DNA from: Corynebacterium sp. NML140438
GTDB lineage: Bacteria; Actinomycetota; Actinomycetes; Mycobacteriales; Mycobacteriaceae
DNA: 64,000 bases
Assembly (NCBI RefSeq): GCF_001875725.1
Contig: NZ_MLCQ01000022.1
Span: forward strand, 62,001-126,000
Direction of reading: 5' to 3'
Shown: positions 34,697 through 43,338 of the stretch, in pieces
How positions within the stretch are numbered: position 1 is the first letter of the stretch
How the letters are laid out: the number at the start of each line of letters is the position of its first letter
Translations under genes and position numbers: made by a program
The notes under the pieces: model-generated
The model's database searches: none
Told to the model about the DNA's origin: nothing
Seen by the model: the letters and a program-made list of their open reading frames with translations, nothing else

Positions 34697-35227
34697 TTAG
34701 CGCTCACCCTCCGGGTTGATGGACGTTCCATCAACAGTGATCGTGTTAAACACCAGCACGCCATCGACGATGTCCGGGTTCCCCAGGACAACCTGTACGT
34801 CTTCGATCTCGCGGTTCGGGCTAACCGTGGAGCGAGTAGCAGTGCCTTGCGCGAGCTGCTCAGACCAGGTGTCCCACACGATGTCCTGGAGGAAGTCGTT
34901 CTGGTCGCTGCAGTTGAGAGTCAGCGAAGCCGGACGCTCAAGGCCGACGCTGCCACAGTTGTTCACCAGTGGGGTCTTGTCGGAGGCGCCCATGGCGGTG
35001 ACGGTTTCGGTAACTGCTGCCTCAGAGGTGGCACCTGCCGCATCAACTACGTTGGTCGGGGTTGCTTTTGCACGCTTACCAGGAAGCGACGACGGGTCCT
35101 GGGTTTGAGCAGTGTCGACTTTCATGTCCGAAGGGTTTTGGTGCGGAGGGTGGCAGGCAGCCAACCCGACCGCACCGATTGCGACCATGCTGGTGAGCAC
35201 AAGCTTGCGGGAAAAGAACGTATTCAC
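34697..35227 (-). CDS. Putative secreted lipoprotein
   Basis: A 176-aa protein with a lipoprotein signal peptide: a short basic start, a hydrophobic core and lipobox GLAAC with the modified Cys near residue 24. The mature part is acidic and Thr/Ala rich, with a region LVNNCGSVGLERPASLTLNC whose two Cys could form a disulfide, and a C-terminal beta-rich segment. I do not recognise a family. The GTG at 35227 is chosen because GAAGGAAA lies just upstream; the longer frame to 35335 overlaps greA. It is 52 nt downstream of greA on the same strand. Confidence 0.78.
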   Translation of the reverse strand: MNTFFSRKLVLTSMVAIGAVGLAACHPPHQNPSDMKVDTAQTQDPSSLPGKRAKATPTNVVDAAGATSEAAVTETVTAMGASDKTPLVNNCGSVGLERPASLTLNCSDQNDFLQDIVWDTWSEQLAQGTATRSTVSPNREIEDVQVVLGNPDIVDGVLVFNTITVDGTSINPEGER

Positions 35228-35279
35228 AGGATTTCCTTCAATGTCAGCGATTACGGATAACGCCGGTGGCGGCGGCAGG

Positions 35280-35801
35280 CTACTTCGCCCGTGGCGTGGA
35301 AGCCTTAACAGAATCATACGGCTCGGCGGAGACAATTGTTACCGAAATCTCACGGCCATTTGGAGCGTTGTAAGTGCGGGTTTCGCCCTCGGAAGCACCA
35401 ACAACAGCCGCGCCGAGCGGGGAGTTTTCCGAGTAAGTCTCTAGGTCCTCGTTGTCCGTGGATGCCGCGCGGGTGCCGATCAGGAACGTTTCCTTATCGT
35501 TTTCGTCATTGTTGTAGTAAACGTGCACTACGGAGCCAACGTGGGCGACGCCCTCGACGATGCCGGTGCGTTCCGTCGTGGAGTTCGCGAGCAGCTCGGA
35601 AATCTGCTTAATGCGAGCCTCTTCCTGGTCCTGCTGCTCACGAGCAGCGTCGTAACCAGCGTTTTCCTTGAGGTCGCCCTCTTCACGGCGCTCGTTGATT
35701 TCGGCTGCGATGACAGGGCGATTGTCGATGAGCTGCTGAAGCTCAGCTTCAAGCTTGGCCTTCATCTCCGGGGTGATGTACTGCTGCTGAGTTTGCGCCA
35801 T
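35280..35801 (-). CDS. greA: Transcription elongation factor GreA
   Basis: A 173-aa secondary-channel factor that stimulates RNA cleavage by backtracked RNA polymerase. The N-terminal coiled coil ends in the GDLKENAGYDAAREQQ segment, carrying the catalytic acidic tip (D-L-x-E-N), and the C-terminal FKBP-like domain includes ISENSPLGAAVVG-type features (YSENSPLGAAVVGASEGE). The length is slightly above E. coli GreA, as usual in actinobacteria. A TTGACA-like element with TATATA lies about 30-40 nt upstream of the start on the minus strand. Confidence 0.95.
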   Translation of the reverse strand: MAQTQQQYITPEMKAKLEAELQQLIDNRPVIAAEINERREEGDLKENAGYDAAREQQDQEEARIKQISELLANSTTERTGIVEGVAHVGSVVHVYYNNDENDKETFLIGTRAASTDNEDLETYSENSPLGAAVVGASEGETRTYNAPNGREISVTIVSAEPYDSVKASTPRAK

Positions 35802-35908
35802 CAGGTAAAAACCTTCCCTATATATGTCAAACGAGCCCGCCGGTCGGCGGGCAACTTTACCAGGCGGATAATAGCACAGCCGTCGCGCAGGTGGTGCACT
35901 GGTGAGGT

Positions 35909-36373
35909 TTAGCGGGCGTCGTAAAAGGTGCTGGTTGGGTCCAAGTAAAAAGGCAGGTTATCCGAGCACCCGTAGACGCGTCCGGAGACAGCAGGCTCGC
36001 GCACCGGTAGCTCAACAGCGACGCGCTCGAGTTCCTGTCCACCTGCGGGGAGCACTACTTCGCGACGTCCGACTTCGGCATGCGCGTAGTTCACCGCGGT
36101 AAGGATGCAGTAGGAAGGAGTTTCAACGTCTTTGCGGGTTACGTCGATCCACATGCGTGTCGTGGAGTCGTCGACGGCTTCCAACGAGATGAAGTCGGCG
36201 GTAACGGTGCGGGATTCCTGCTTCTTGAAGTAATCAAAGACGCTGTAGAGCAAAACAACAACGAGTCCGATGGCGATCAGCGCGACGATCCGGCCGGTGG
36301 CGTTGCTGCGTTTCGTGGCCGTCGGGGTGGCGCTGGAGCCGTACCGGGATGTTGGGCGACTGGGGGAAGTCAC
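35909..36373 (-). CDS. DUF4307 family membrane protein
   Basis: A 154-aa protein with a cytoplasmic N-terminus rich in Ser/Thr/Arg, one transmembrane helix near residues 29-49 (IVALIAIGLVVVLLYSVF) and an extracytoplasmic domain of about 100 residues. That domain has two Cys (PSYCILTA, VYGCSDN) that could pair. It matches the actinobacterial DUF4307 family, which commonly lies next to mca and greA. The start is GTG 36373. It is divergent from mca with about 105 bp between. Function unknown. Confidence 0.85.
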   Translation of the reverse strand: MTSPSRPTSRYGSSATPTATKRSNATGRIVALIAIGLVVVLLYSVFDYFKKQESRTVTADFISLEAVDDSTTRMWIDVTRKDVETPSYCILTAVNYAHAEVGRREVVLPAGGQELERVAVELPVREPAVSGRVYGCSDNLPFYLDPTSTFYDAR

Positions 36374-36478
36374 GGTTACCTACCTCGCTGAATGACTCTA
36401 AAGCTGCAATCCGTTCCAATGGTACTAAGATGGCGCGGAGTTACGGAATCAGGCCCCAAATATGTTCTAGGAGGAATA

Positions 36479-37387
36479 GTGGCCGGCTTGCGCTTGATGG
36501 CGATCCACGCACACCCTGACGACGAATCCTCTAAGGGTGCGGCAACGATGGCGAAGTACGCTGCGGAAGGGAACCGGGTACTCGTCGTCACCTGCACTGA
36601 TGGGCGACGCGGCGATATCCTCAACCCCGCGATGGACCGCCCCGGCGTGCTGGAAAATATTCTTGAGGTGCGCGAACAAGAAATGGCAGAGGCCGCCGAA
36701 GCGCTTGGGGTGGAGCACCAGTGGATGGGGTATGAAGACTCCGGCTTGCCACAAGGTGACCCGCTGCCGCCGTTGCCGGAGGGCTCCTTTGCAACGCAAG
36801 ACCCGGAAGCTGTAGCGGCGCATCTTGTGGAGTCGATCCGAGAGTTCCGTCCCCACGTCATCATCACCTACGACGAAAACGGTGGTTACCCGCACCCCGA
36901 CCATTTGATGGTGCACGAAATCTCGATGCTGGCGTGGGACAAAGCGGGCAATCCCTCCTTTTCCCCCAAGGCAGGACCGGCGTGGACGCCGTTGAAGCTG
37001 TACTACAGTCACGGATTTATACTGCAGCGGATGCGGCTTCTGCAGGAGCGCCTGTATTCGCAAGGCAAGAAGAGTCCGTATGAGCTGATGATTCAGCGGT
37101 GGGAGGAAAACAAGGCGGACGTGATGAGTCGCGTGACCACAAGGGTGGAGTGCGCAGAGTACTTCCCGCAACGCGCAGCTGCGCTGACAGCGCATGCGAC
37201 GCAGATCGATCCGGCTGGAGCGTTCTTGGCGAGCCCAGTCGAGGACCAACAGGAAGTGTGGCCGACTGAGGAGTTTGAGTTGGCCAGAACTCGCGTAGCA
37301 TCAACGTTGCCGGAAGATGATCTCTTCGCAGGTATTGATCCAGAGACCGCGGACGCGCTCGCCGAAGGCTACGGGCAAGAGCGCTAA
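36479..37387 (+). CDS. mca: Mycothiol S-conjugate amidase
   Basis: A 302-aa zinc amidase that splits mycothiol conjugates of toxins, releasing mercapturic acids for export. It belongs to the LmbE/PIG-L deacetylase family. HAHPDDESSKGAATMAKY holds two metal ligands and the catalytic Asp, and TYDENGGYPHPDHLMVHE provides the third ligand and the Mca-type segment. The length and sequence around KKSPYELMIQRWEENKADV fit Mca rather than MshB. GTG 36479 is chosen because AGGAGG lies 4-5 nt upstream. It is followed 24 nt later by a small membrane-protein gene, as in other actinobacteria. It marks the organism as a mycothiol producer. Confidence 0.92.
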   Translation: MAGLRLMAIHAHPDDESSKGAATMAKYAAEGNRVLVVTCTDGRRGDILNPAMDRPGVLENILEVREQEMAEAAEALGVEHQWMGYEDSGLPQGDPLPPLPEGSFATQDPEAVAAHLVESIREFRPHVIITYDENGGYPHPDHLMVHEISMLAWDKAGNPSFSPKAGPAWTPLKLYYSHGFILQRMRLLQERLYSQGKKSPYELMIQRWEENKADVMSRVTTRVECAEYFPQRAAALTAHATQIDPAGAFLASPVEDQQEVWPTEEFELARTRVASTLPEDDLFAGIDPETADALAEGYGQER

Positions 37388-37411
37388 TTTTCTCAGCACA
37401 AGGAAGACGAA

Positions 37412-37720
37412 TTGAACATGATGACCACGGCACACGCGGCGATTATTAACACCTCTGCATACTTGGTGGCGCAGGCTCCGAAAGAAAACCCGGTCGGGCC
37501 CGACTTCGGCAAGGCCTCACCATTCGGCTTGCTGCTGCTGGTGATGCTGGCGGTGGTCATCCTCTCGTTGGGCTTTGCGTTTCATCGTCGCTACTCCCGG
37601 TTCCGTCGCCGCAGCATCTTCGCGGAGGCACACGGGATCGATCCGTTTGACCAGGAAGCACTCGATAAAGCGATGGCGGAGGCGGGCGTGCTTGATCGCC
37701 GGAAGAAGCGGTGGATCTAA
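37412..37720 (+). CDS. Small single-pass membrane protein downstream of mca
   Basis: A protein of about 102 aa. A hydrophilic N-terminus with QAPKENPVGPDFGKASPFG leads into one helix (LLLLVMLAVVILSLGFAF), then a basic juxtamembrane stretch (HRRYSRFRRR) and an acidic/helical C-terminus ending in RRKKRWI. This architecture is common to a family of unknown function that follows mca in mycolata. Start TTG 37412 has AAGGA 7 nt upstream; ATG 37418 is the alternative. It is probably co-transcribed with mca. Confidence 0.75.
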   Translation: MNMMTTAHAAIINTSAYLVAQAPKENPVGPDFGKASPFGLLLLVMLAVVILSLGFAFHRRYSRFRRRSIFAEAHGIDPFDQEALDKAMAEAGVLDRRKKRWI

Positions 37721-37747
37721 AACCGCTAACATACATACCGTTGATTG

Positions 37748-38536
37748 GTGAGTAAGGTTGGGTCCGTGAGTAGCCTCCAAAAGATTCTGTATCCGCTGTA
37801 CGAAGCGCGCCTGAAGCGTGAGCTGAGAGGCAAGAAGCGGCCGAAGCACATCGCGGTGATGGCTGACGGTAACCGGCGATGGGCGCGTGAAGCTGGTTTT
37901 ACTGACATTTCGCATGGGCACCGCGTTGGTGGGGCGAAAATCGGTGAGCTCGTGCGGTGGTCGGCGGAGATGGATGTGGACGTCGTCACGATCTACTTGC
38001 TGTCGACAGAGAACTTGCAGCGCACATCCGAAGAAGTAGAGCTGCTTTTCGACATTATTTCTGAGGTCATCGAGGACCTTGCCACGCAGTCTTACTCTTG
38101 CAAAGTCCGTCTCGTGGGCCACTTGGAACTCCTACCGGACGAAGTCGCGGAGCGGATGCGCCGCTCTGCCGACACCACTACGGGCAAGGCGGGCCTGACC
38201 GTCAACATTGCCGTGGGCTATGGCGGTCGGCAAGAAATTGTCGACGCCGTTCGCAGCCTCATTAGTGATGCCGCAGCCAGCGGCTGCAGCGTCGATGAAC
38301 TGGTGAACGCGGTAACGGTCGAGTCTGTCTCGGAGCACCTGTACACCTCGGGCCAGCCCGATCCCGATTTGGTGATTCGAACCTCAGGAGAGCAGCGCTT
38401 GTCTGGCTTCCTGCTGTGGCAGGCCGCGTATTCTGAAATTTGGTTCACGGACACGTACTGGCCCGCGTTCCGCAAAATCGATTTCCTTCGGGCGCTACGC
38501 GAATACTCACAGCGCTCGCGCCGCTTCGGCAAATAG
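37748..38536 (+). CDS. uppS: Isoprenyl transferase (undecaprenyl/decaprenyl diphosphate synthase family)
   Basis: A 262-aa cis-prenyltransferase that extends allylic diphosphates with IPP to make the polyprenyl carrier for the cell wall. Motifs are HIAVMADGNRRWAR (catalytic Asp), YLLSTENLQR, and RTSGEQRLSGFLLWQ with SEIWFTDTYWPAF. The length and the N-terminal YPLYEARLKRELR match the corynebacterial/mycobacterial short-chain Z-isoprenyl synthase paralogues. TACCGT (37736-37741) ends 6 nt before GTG 37748, suggesting a leaderless start there; GTG 37766 is a shorter alternative. It is convergent with coaA. Confidence 0.9.
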   Translation: MSKVGSVSSLQKILYPLYEARLKRELRGKKRPKHIAVMADGNRRWAREAGFTDISHGHRVGGAKIGELVRWSAEMDVDVVTIYLLSTENLQRTSEEVELLFDIISEVIEDLATQSYSCKVRLVGHLELLPDEVAERMRRSADTTTGKAGLTVNIAVGYGGRQEIVDAVRSLISDAAASGCSVDELVNAVTVESVSEHLYTSGQPDPDLVIRTSGEQRLSGFLLWQAAYSEIWFTDTYWPAFRKIDFLRALREYSQRSRRFGK

Positions 38537-38556
38537 GATGCAGCGGCAGCCGGGCG

Positions 38557-39492
38557 TTACATTTTGCGCATGCGGACCCATTGCACCGAGTGATCGGGTC
38601 CCTTCCGGAGCACCAGCGAGGCTCGGATGCGGGTTGGGGCAATGTTTTCCACCAGGTTCGGCAAGTTGATGGACTGCCAGATATCGCGCGCCTTATGGCG
38701 GGCCTGCGCGTCATCGATGTTGGCGTAGTGCGCGAAGTGGGCGCCCGGCTCGCGGAATGCAGTGTTCCGTAGCTTGAGGAAGCGGTCGATGTACCAGCGC
38801 TCAATATCGGTGGTGACGGCGTCGACGTAGATAGAGAAGTCGAAGAGGTCGGACACCATGAGGGTTGGGCCGGTTTGCAAGACGTTGAGCCCCTCGAGGA
38901 TAAGGATGTCCGGTTGGCGGACCTCGATGTATTCGCCAGGAACGATGTCGTAGGCGAAGTGAGAGTAAATAGGCGCTTTCACAAGTGGTTGACCTGATTT
39001 CACGTCGGTGACGAAGCGCATGAGTTCGCGGCGGTTGTAGGACTCTGGGAACCCCTTGCGGTCCATAAGGTTGCGCTCGTGTAAGACTTTGCTGGGGTAG
39101 AGGAACCCGTCAGTGGTGATGAGGTCTACACGGGGGTGCGAGTCCCAGCGCTGGAGCAGCACTTGGAGCACACGCGCCGTAGTCGACTTGCCGACGGCCA
39201 CCGAGCCCGCAATACCGATGATGAAAGGTACGTGGCCGGGGTCGTCCCCGATGAACGTCTCGGTTGCCTTTGTGAGCTTTTGGCGTGCGCGAACCTGGAG
39301 ATGGATGAGGCGAGAGATCGGAAGATAGATGTCCTCGACCTCCTGCATGTCGAGGTTCTCGCCAATACCACTGAGCTCGGCGACTTCGTCTTCCGTGAGC
39401 ACCTGCGGCATTTGGGCACGTCGGCGGCGCCAGTCGTCGCGGTGGAAATCCAAGTAGGGGCTTGAATCCGAAGTGCGGGAAGATTTCGCCAT
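38557..39492 (-). CDS. coaA: Pantothenate kinase, type I
   Basis: A 311-aa kinase that catalyses the first step of CoA synthesis. The P-loop is [18 protein letters not shown] near residue 105. [40 protein letters not shown] and EGLNVLQTG are conserved in CoaA. Start ATG 39492 ([16 protein letters not shown]) gives the normal length. A longer frame extends 53 codons into the glyA promoter and is rejected. It is divergent from glyA. Feedback inhibition by CoA is expected for this type. Confidence 0.94.
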   Translation of the reverse strand: MAKSSRTSDSSPYLDFHRDDWRRRRAQMPQVLTEDEVAELSGIGENLDMQEVEDIYLPISRLIHLQVRARQKLTKATETFIGDDPGHVPFIIGIAGSVAVGKSTTARVLQVLLQRWDSHPRVDLITTDGFLYPSKVLHERNLMDRKGFPESYNRRELMRFVTDVKSGQPLVKAPIYSHFAYDIVPGEYIEVRQPDILILEGLNVLQTGPTLMVSDLFDFSIYVDAVTTDIERWYIDRFLKLRNTAFREPGAHFAHYANIDDAQARHKARDIWQSINLPNLVENIAPTRIRASLVLRKGPDHSVQWVRMRKM

Positions 39493-39591
39493 GCGTAACA
39501 TTCTTACATTGCGTGTTTCGAAGCCGCGAACTGAGGGGCGCGCGTGAAGAAGTTCCTGAATAAAGTGGAGTTCTTTCGTAGCGTTGATGCT

Positions 39592-39626
39592 TATACTGCA
39601 TAGCAGTGCCGGGCACCTCTGTGCCC
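39592..39626 (+). promoter_or_regulatory. Putative glyA promoter and leader hairpin
   Basis: TATACT (39592-39597) is a good -10; the -35 is unclear. It is followed by GGGCAC-CTCT-GTGCCC (39611-39626), a perfect 6-bp hairpin near the expected transcript start, about 50 nt upstream of the start codon. It could be an mRNA structure or a regulator site. Confidence 0.4.
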
Positions 39627-39673
39627 GTGCATGAGTAACAACATGATTCATTGTCTGAACTTGAAAGGACCCG

Positions 39674-40972
39674 GTGCACGTGTCTGAAGACCTCCGCTAC
39701 CAGGATCTCGCTACTTTTGACCCCGAAGTTCACGAAGCGATTGTTCAAGAGCTGTCTCGCCAGCGAAACACGCTGGAAATGATTGCCTCCGAGAACTTCG
39801 TTCCGCGAGCTGTACTGCAAGCACAGGGTTCGGTGTTTACGAACAAATACGCCGAAGGCTACCCCGGCCGTCGCTACTACGGTGGCTGTGAACACGCCGA
39901 CGTCGTCGAGGACTTGGCGCGTGACCGCGCGAAGGAGCTGTTCGGCGCGAAGTACGCTAACGTGCAACCTCACTCCGGTGCGCAGGCAAACGCGGCCGTA
40001 TTGATGGCGCTGTGCGAGCCCGGCGACACCATCCTGGGCCTGAGCCTGGCGCACGGTGGCCACTTGACGCACGGTATGAAGATCAACTTCTCCGGCAAGC
40101 TGTACAACGTCGCTGCGTACGAGGTCGAGAAGGACACGTGCACCATCGACATGAAGAAGCTGCGTGAACAGGCGCGCGAGGTCAAGCCGAAGGTGATCAT
40201 CGCGGGTTGGTCCGCGTACCCCCGCCACGAGGACTTTGCTGAGTTCCGCTCGATCGCCGACGAAGTCGGCGCGTACCTGTGGGTAGACATGGCGCACTTC
40301 GCGGGCCTGGTCGCCGCCGGGCTGCACCCGTCGCCGGTCCCGCACGCACACGTCGTGTCCTCCACGGTGCACAAGACGATTGGTGGGCCACGCTCCGGCT
40401 TCATCCTGACCAACGACCTTGAGCTGCACAAGAAGCTCAACTCGGCAGTGTTCCCTGGCCAGCAGGGCGGCCCGCTGGTGCACGTGATTGCGGCGAAGGC
40501 GACTGCGTTCAAGCTCGCTGGGACGGATGCGTTCCGCAACCGTCAGGAGCGTACGCTCGAGGGGGCAAAAATCCTCGCCGAGCGCTTGACGCAGCCAGAC
40601 GCCAAGGAAGCTGGTATCGATGTCGTCTCGGGCGGCACCGATGTCCACCTTGTGCTAGTTGATCTGCGCGACTCCGCGATGGACGGCCAGCAGGCAGAGG
40701 ATCTGCTGCACAAGGCCGGAATCACAGTGAACCGCAACGCGGTTCCGTTCGACCCACGTCCGCCAGCCGTCACCTCGGGCCTGCGCATCGGTACCCCTGC
40801 GCTGGCGACCCGTGGTTTCGGTAAAGAAGAGTTTGAGGAGGTCGCGGATATTATCGCGGAGGCGCTCATCCAAGGCGAGAATGCGGATGTCGACGCGCTG
40901 CACGCTCGCGTCGATGCGTTGGCGGAGCGCTTCCCGCTCTACCCGGACCTCGAAGACTGGAAGATGCTCTAA
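39674..40972 (+). CDS. glyA: Serine hydroxymethyltransferase
   Basis: A 432-aa PLP enzyme that interconverts serine and glycine with tetrahydrofolate, the main one-carbon source. Family segments are [49 protein letters not shown] and the PLP-lysine motif [15 protein letters not shown] (Lys near residue 234). Full length. AAAGGA precedes two possible GTG starts, 39674 (4 nt) and 39680 (10 nt); I keep the first. It is monocistronic, convergent with the DUF5997 gene 7 nt downstream. Divergent coaA upstream matches the C. glutamicum order. Confidence 0.95.
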   Translation: MHVSEDLRYQDLATFDPEVHEAIVQELSRQRNTLEMIASENFVPRAVLQAQGSVFTNKYAEGYPGRRYYGGCEHADVVEDLARDRAKELFGAKYANVQPHSGAQANAAVLMALCEPGDTILGLSLAHGGHLTHGMKINFSGKLYNVAAYEVEKDTCTIDMKKLREQAREVKPKVIIAGWSAYPRHEDFAEFRSIADEVGAYLWVDMAHFAGLVAAGLHPSPVPHAHVVSSTVHKTIGGPRSGFILTNDLELHKKLNSAVFPGQQGGPLVHVIAAKATAFKLAGTDAFRNRQERTLEGAKILAERLTQPDAKEAGIDVVSGGTDVHLVLVDLRDSAMDGQQAEDLLHKAGITVNRNAVPFDPRPPAVTSGLRIGTPALATRGFGKEEFEEVADIIAEALIQGENADVDALHARVDALAERFPLYPDLEDWKML

Positions 40973-40979
40973 GCGTTAC

Positions 40980-41339
40980 TTACTGTTGCTGCTCGGCCCG
41001 GCGCTGCTCTGAATGAGTGGTGCGGGCCGAGCGCAGCCATTCCGGCTGGTTTTTGAGCAGCTCGTTGATCTCCTCGGTGGTGAGTGGCTTGTCCATGTCG
41101 TTCGCCTTCAACGCGGTGATCGAGATACCGAGCTTGCGGGCAACTTCGGGGCGGGGGTGTGGCCCGTTGCGACGCAGTTCCTGCAGCCACTCTGGGGGAT
41201 TGTGCTGGAGTTCGCGTAGCTGTTCGTGGGTTACGGCATTGTCCTGGAATTCCTGCGGCGTCGCTGGCAGATAGATCCCAAGTTTCTTCGCGGCAGTCGC
41301 TGCCTTCATTGCAGTCCCGGATGGCTTCTGTGTAGTCAT
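40980..41339 (-). CDS. DUF5997 family protein
   Basis: A 119-aa soluble protein of the actinobacterial DUF5997 family. It has AATAAKKLGIYLPATPQEFQ, then NPPEWLQELRRNGPHPRP and a related second unit QPEWLRSAR, i.e. two similar xPEWLxxxR segments around a helix-turn-helix-like VARKLGISITALKAN stretch. The latter may bind DNA. TACCGT (41347-41352) ends 7 nt before ATG 41339, so it should be leaderless. It is divergent, only 23 bp away, from a LysR-substrate-domain-like gene, a pairing that recurs in actinobacteria. Function unknown. Confidence 0.85.
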   Translation of the reverse strand: MTTQKPSGTAMKAATAAKKLGIYLPATPQEFQDNAVTHEQLRELQHNPPEWLQELRRNGPHPRPEVARKLGISITALKANDMDKPLTTEEINELLKNQPEWLRSARTTHSEQRRAEQQQ

Positions 41340-41362
41340 ACACCAAACGGTAGCATTAGGCC
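41340..41362. promoter_or_regulatory. Overlapping divergent leaderless promoters
   Basis: The 23 bp between two start codons hold both -10 elements: TACCGT for the minus-strand gene (41347-41352, 7 nt from its ATG) and TAGCAT for the plus-strand gene (41351-41356, 6 nt from its ATG). They share two bases, so polymerase cannot open both at once, and each -35 lies inside the other gene. Confidence 0.55.
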
Positions 41363-42073
41363 ATGCTATCGCTTGCTTTCGTCACCGGCACAGAACCCGG
41401 GAAGTGGTTCAAACGCTTTACGCAGTCCACGCCGCATGCGCTTGACACGAAGGGTGTCGACGACCCCTTCGCTGAACTTGTAAGCGACACATCGCCGACG
41501 TCGCTAGCGCTGATGCGGCTACCGGACTCCCGCGTAACCGACGAGTTTCACGTCGTGCGTCTTTATGAAGAGGTGCCGGGCGTCGCTGTTCCCAAAGAGT
41601 CTCTGTTCGCGGAACTCGGCGAACGCGTTAATTACAGGGACCTCGAGGGCGAAATTATCAATTGGACGTTCCAGCCGCAGGCCACGCTCGATGAGTTGCG
41701 CGCTGCGCTGCAAGTCGTTGCGGCAAACGTGGGCGTGGTATTGGCGCCGTTGCCGCTGTTGAAGGTGCTGTCGAAAAAGCAGATTGCGTGCTTGGAAGTG
41801 CGTGACGCTCCGTTGGTGGAGACGGAGATTGCGCTGGTGTGGCGGAAAGCTGACGACGGTGACGTGATTCAGGACTTTGTTGGCGTCGCAAAGGGGCGCA
41901 CGGCGCGATCGTCGCGGGGGAGCAGGCAGGGGGCTTCGACGAGGCGACGCAAACAGGTGTCAGACTCCCGTAATGCCCAGGGGAAACGTACATATACCAA
42001 GCACGGTAAAAAGCGCAAGGGTGTAAACCTAAAAGGGCCCCAAACGGGGGTGAAAAGACGGCGCCGGAAATGA
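41363..42073 (+). CDS. LysR substrate-binding-domain-like protein with a basic tail
   Basis: A 236-aa protein. Residues about 1-170 resemble a stand-alone LysR-type effector domain: LSLAFVTGTEPGKWFKRF at the start, LVSDTSPTSLALMRLPDS, VVAANVGVVLAPLPLLKVLS, and a final strand before ALVWRK. No helix-turn-helix precedes it. Residues about 175-236 are extremely basic (KKRKGVNLKG, VKRRRRK at the end) and could bind nucleic acid or ribosomes. TAGCAT ends 6 nt before ATG 41363, a leaderless start shared back-to-back with the DUF5997 gene. The pairing suggests a joint role; the function is unknown. Confidence 0.75.
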   Translation: MLSLAFVTGTEPGKWFKRFTQSTPHALDTKGVDDPFAELVSDTSPTSLALMRLPDSRVTDEFHVVRLYEEVPGVAVPKESLFAELGERVNYRDLEGEIINWTFQPQATLDELRAALQVVAANVGVVLAPLPLLKVLSKKQIACLEVRDAPLVETEIALVWRKADDGDVIQDFVGVAKGRTARSSRGSRQGASTRRRKQVSDSRNAQGKRTYTKHGKKRKGVNLKGPQTGVKRRRRK

Positions 42074-42122
42074 TATTTGCATAATGGAAACCAGACAAAA
42101 ATTGACAATGAAAGGAAAAACG

Positions 42123-42719
42123 ATGAACTACAAGAAGGTTTTCACTTCCGCAGTTGCAGCTACCGCTCTGGCCGCAGGCATGGTCGCGTGCTCCGATGGG
42201 GAGGGCGTCGATAGCACTGCTACCACCGCTGCGGAGAGCGCTTCCGGCACCGCAACGGTAACCAACATCGAAACCGCCACCGAGGCAGCCGAGACCGAAA
42301 CTGCCACTGAGACGGATGGCGCCGAAGGGTCCGCGGAAGCTGTCTCCCTCTCCACCGCGGACGGTCAGGAAGTGAAGGTTCCTACCGGACTGGTACAGGC
42401 AATTGGCCAGTACGCTGAGTCGGACTGGGGCGAGCCGATGAAGGTAACGGAGCACGATGGCAGCTGGATCGTCGACTTCGACAACGACCACCACGTTGCT
42501 TGGAATGAGAACACGGGCGGCGCACCTATTTGGGGCCAGATCGCAAACGTGTGGCTGACCCAGGAAGGCGTGATGGATGAGGTCGGCTTCCCAACTGAGG
42601 CCGAAACTCCGCTTCCGAACGAGTCTGGCTGGTTCCAGGAGTTCGAGCGTGGCACCATCGAGTGGACTCGTGAGAACAATGACACCGGTGCGTTCGCTGC
42701 GAACATCATCGAGAAGTAA
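42123..42719 (+). CDS. LGFP-repeat lipoprotein
   Basis: A 198-aa exported lipoprotein. The signal peptide ends in GMVAC, with the modified Cys near residue 22. A Thr/Ala/Glu-rich linker follows to about residue 70. A C-terminal domain carries LGFP-like repeats (IGQYAESDWGEP, IWGQIANVW, EVGFPTEAETPLPNESG, FERGTIEW). LGFP repeats are thought to bind cell-wall polymers in mycolata. ATG 42123 has GAAAGGAAA upstream. It has its own terminator at 42756-42801. It is likely a surface protein associated with the arabinogalactan layer, by inference. Confidence 0.82.
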   Translation: MNYKKVFTSAVAATALAAGMVACSDGEGVDSTATTAAESASGTATVTNIETATEAAETETATETDGAEGSAEAVSLSTADGQEVKVPTGLVQAIGQYAESDWGEPMKVTEHDGSWIVDFDNDHHVAWNENTGGAPIWGQIANVWLTQEGVMDEVGFPTEAETPLPNESGWFQEFERGTIEWTRENNDTGAFAANIIEK

Positions 42720-42755
42720 TTTTCTAGCCCCTGATAGGCCCTAAAATAGGCCTCT

Positions 42756-42801
42756 GTCCCCGTTGGTTGCACGATGTGTGACCAATGGGGACAATGTTTT
42801 T
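42756..42801 (+). terminator. Terminator touching the acetyltransferase start codon
   Basis: GTCCCCGTTGGT (42756-42767) pairs with ACCAATGGGGAC (42781-42792, one G-U), followed by AATG and five T that run straight into ATG 42802. It ends the lipoprotein transcript and could also act as an attenuator for the next gene. Confidence 0.75.
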
Positions 42802-43338
42802 ATGACCAAAAAAGGGTTTACCATTCGACCAATCCGGCCAGAAGACTACTCACAGGTGCGTGGCATCTACGAGATGGGGCTGAGTACCGGAAACGCAACC
42901 TACGAGACGCGCGGCCTGACATGGGACCAATTTTCCAGGGCGAAAATCATGGAAACGGTCTTTGTCGCAGTCGAAGAAAACGATGACGCGCGCGTCTTGG
43001 GATGGGTAGCTGCGGCGAAGGCGTCGTCGAGAAGCGTGTGCCATGGTGTGGTTGAAGATTCCATCTACGTGCACCCAGACGCGCGAGGCATGGGGGTGTC
43101 TGGTGCACTGCTGGATAAGCTCATCGCGACGTGCATCGAGCTTGACAAATGGTCAATACACTCGTGGATCTTCCCGGAAAACGAGGGCTCGGCAGGGCTG
43201 CACAAGTCGCGCGGGTTCCAAAAAGTTGGCACCCTGCACCACATGGCCAAAATGTCATACGGGGAGCGGGAAGGGCAGTGGCGCGACACCGACATTTATG
43301 AGCTGCTACTGCCGAAACCAGAAGAAAAGCAGCCTTAG
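42802..43338 (+). CDS. GNAT family N-acetyltransferase (phosphinothricin acetyltransferase-like)
   Basis: A 178-aa GNAT enzyme. TIRPIRPEDYSQVRGIYEMG is the usual N-terminal strand/helix, ATYETRGLTWDQFSRAK resembles the Pat/YncA group, and VHPDARGMGVSGALLDKLIA is the acetyl-CoA pyrophosphate loop (motif A). It ends in a typical GFQKVGTL segment. Such enzymes acetylate amino groups of methionine derivatives or phosphinothricin-like compounds. ATG 42802 directly follows the T-run of the preceding terminator, with no proper ribosome site. It overlaps the convergent exporter gene by 4 nt. The substrate is unknown. Confidence 0.85.
   Translation: MTKKGFTIRPIRPEDYSQVRGIYEMGLSTGNATYETRGLTWDQFSRAKIMETVFVAVEENDDARVLGWVAAAKASSRSVCHGVVEDSIYVHPDARGMGVSGALLDKLIATCIELDKWSIHSWIFPENEGSAGLHKSRGFQKVGTLHHMAKMSYGEREGQWRDTDIYELLLPKPEEKQP

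Noticed and set aside
39493..39651. N-terminal extension of coaA to 39651
   Set aside because: It would run through the glyA promoter, has no ribosome site and adds residues absent from the family.
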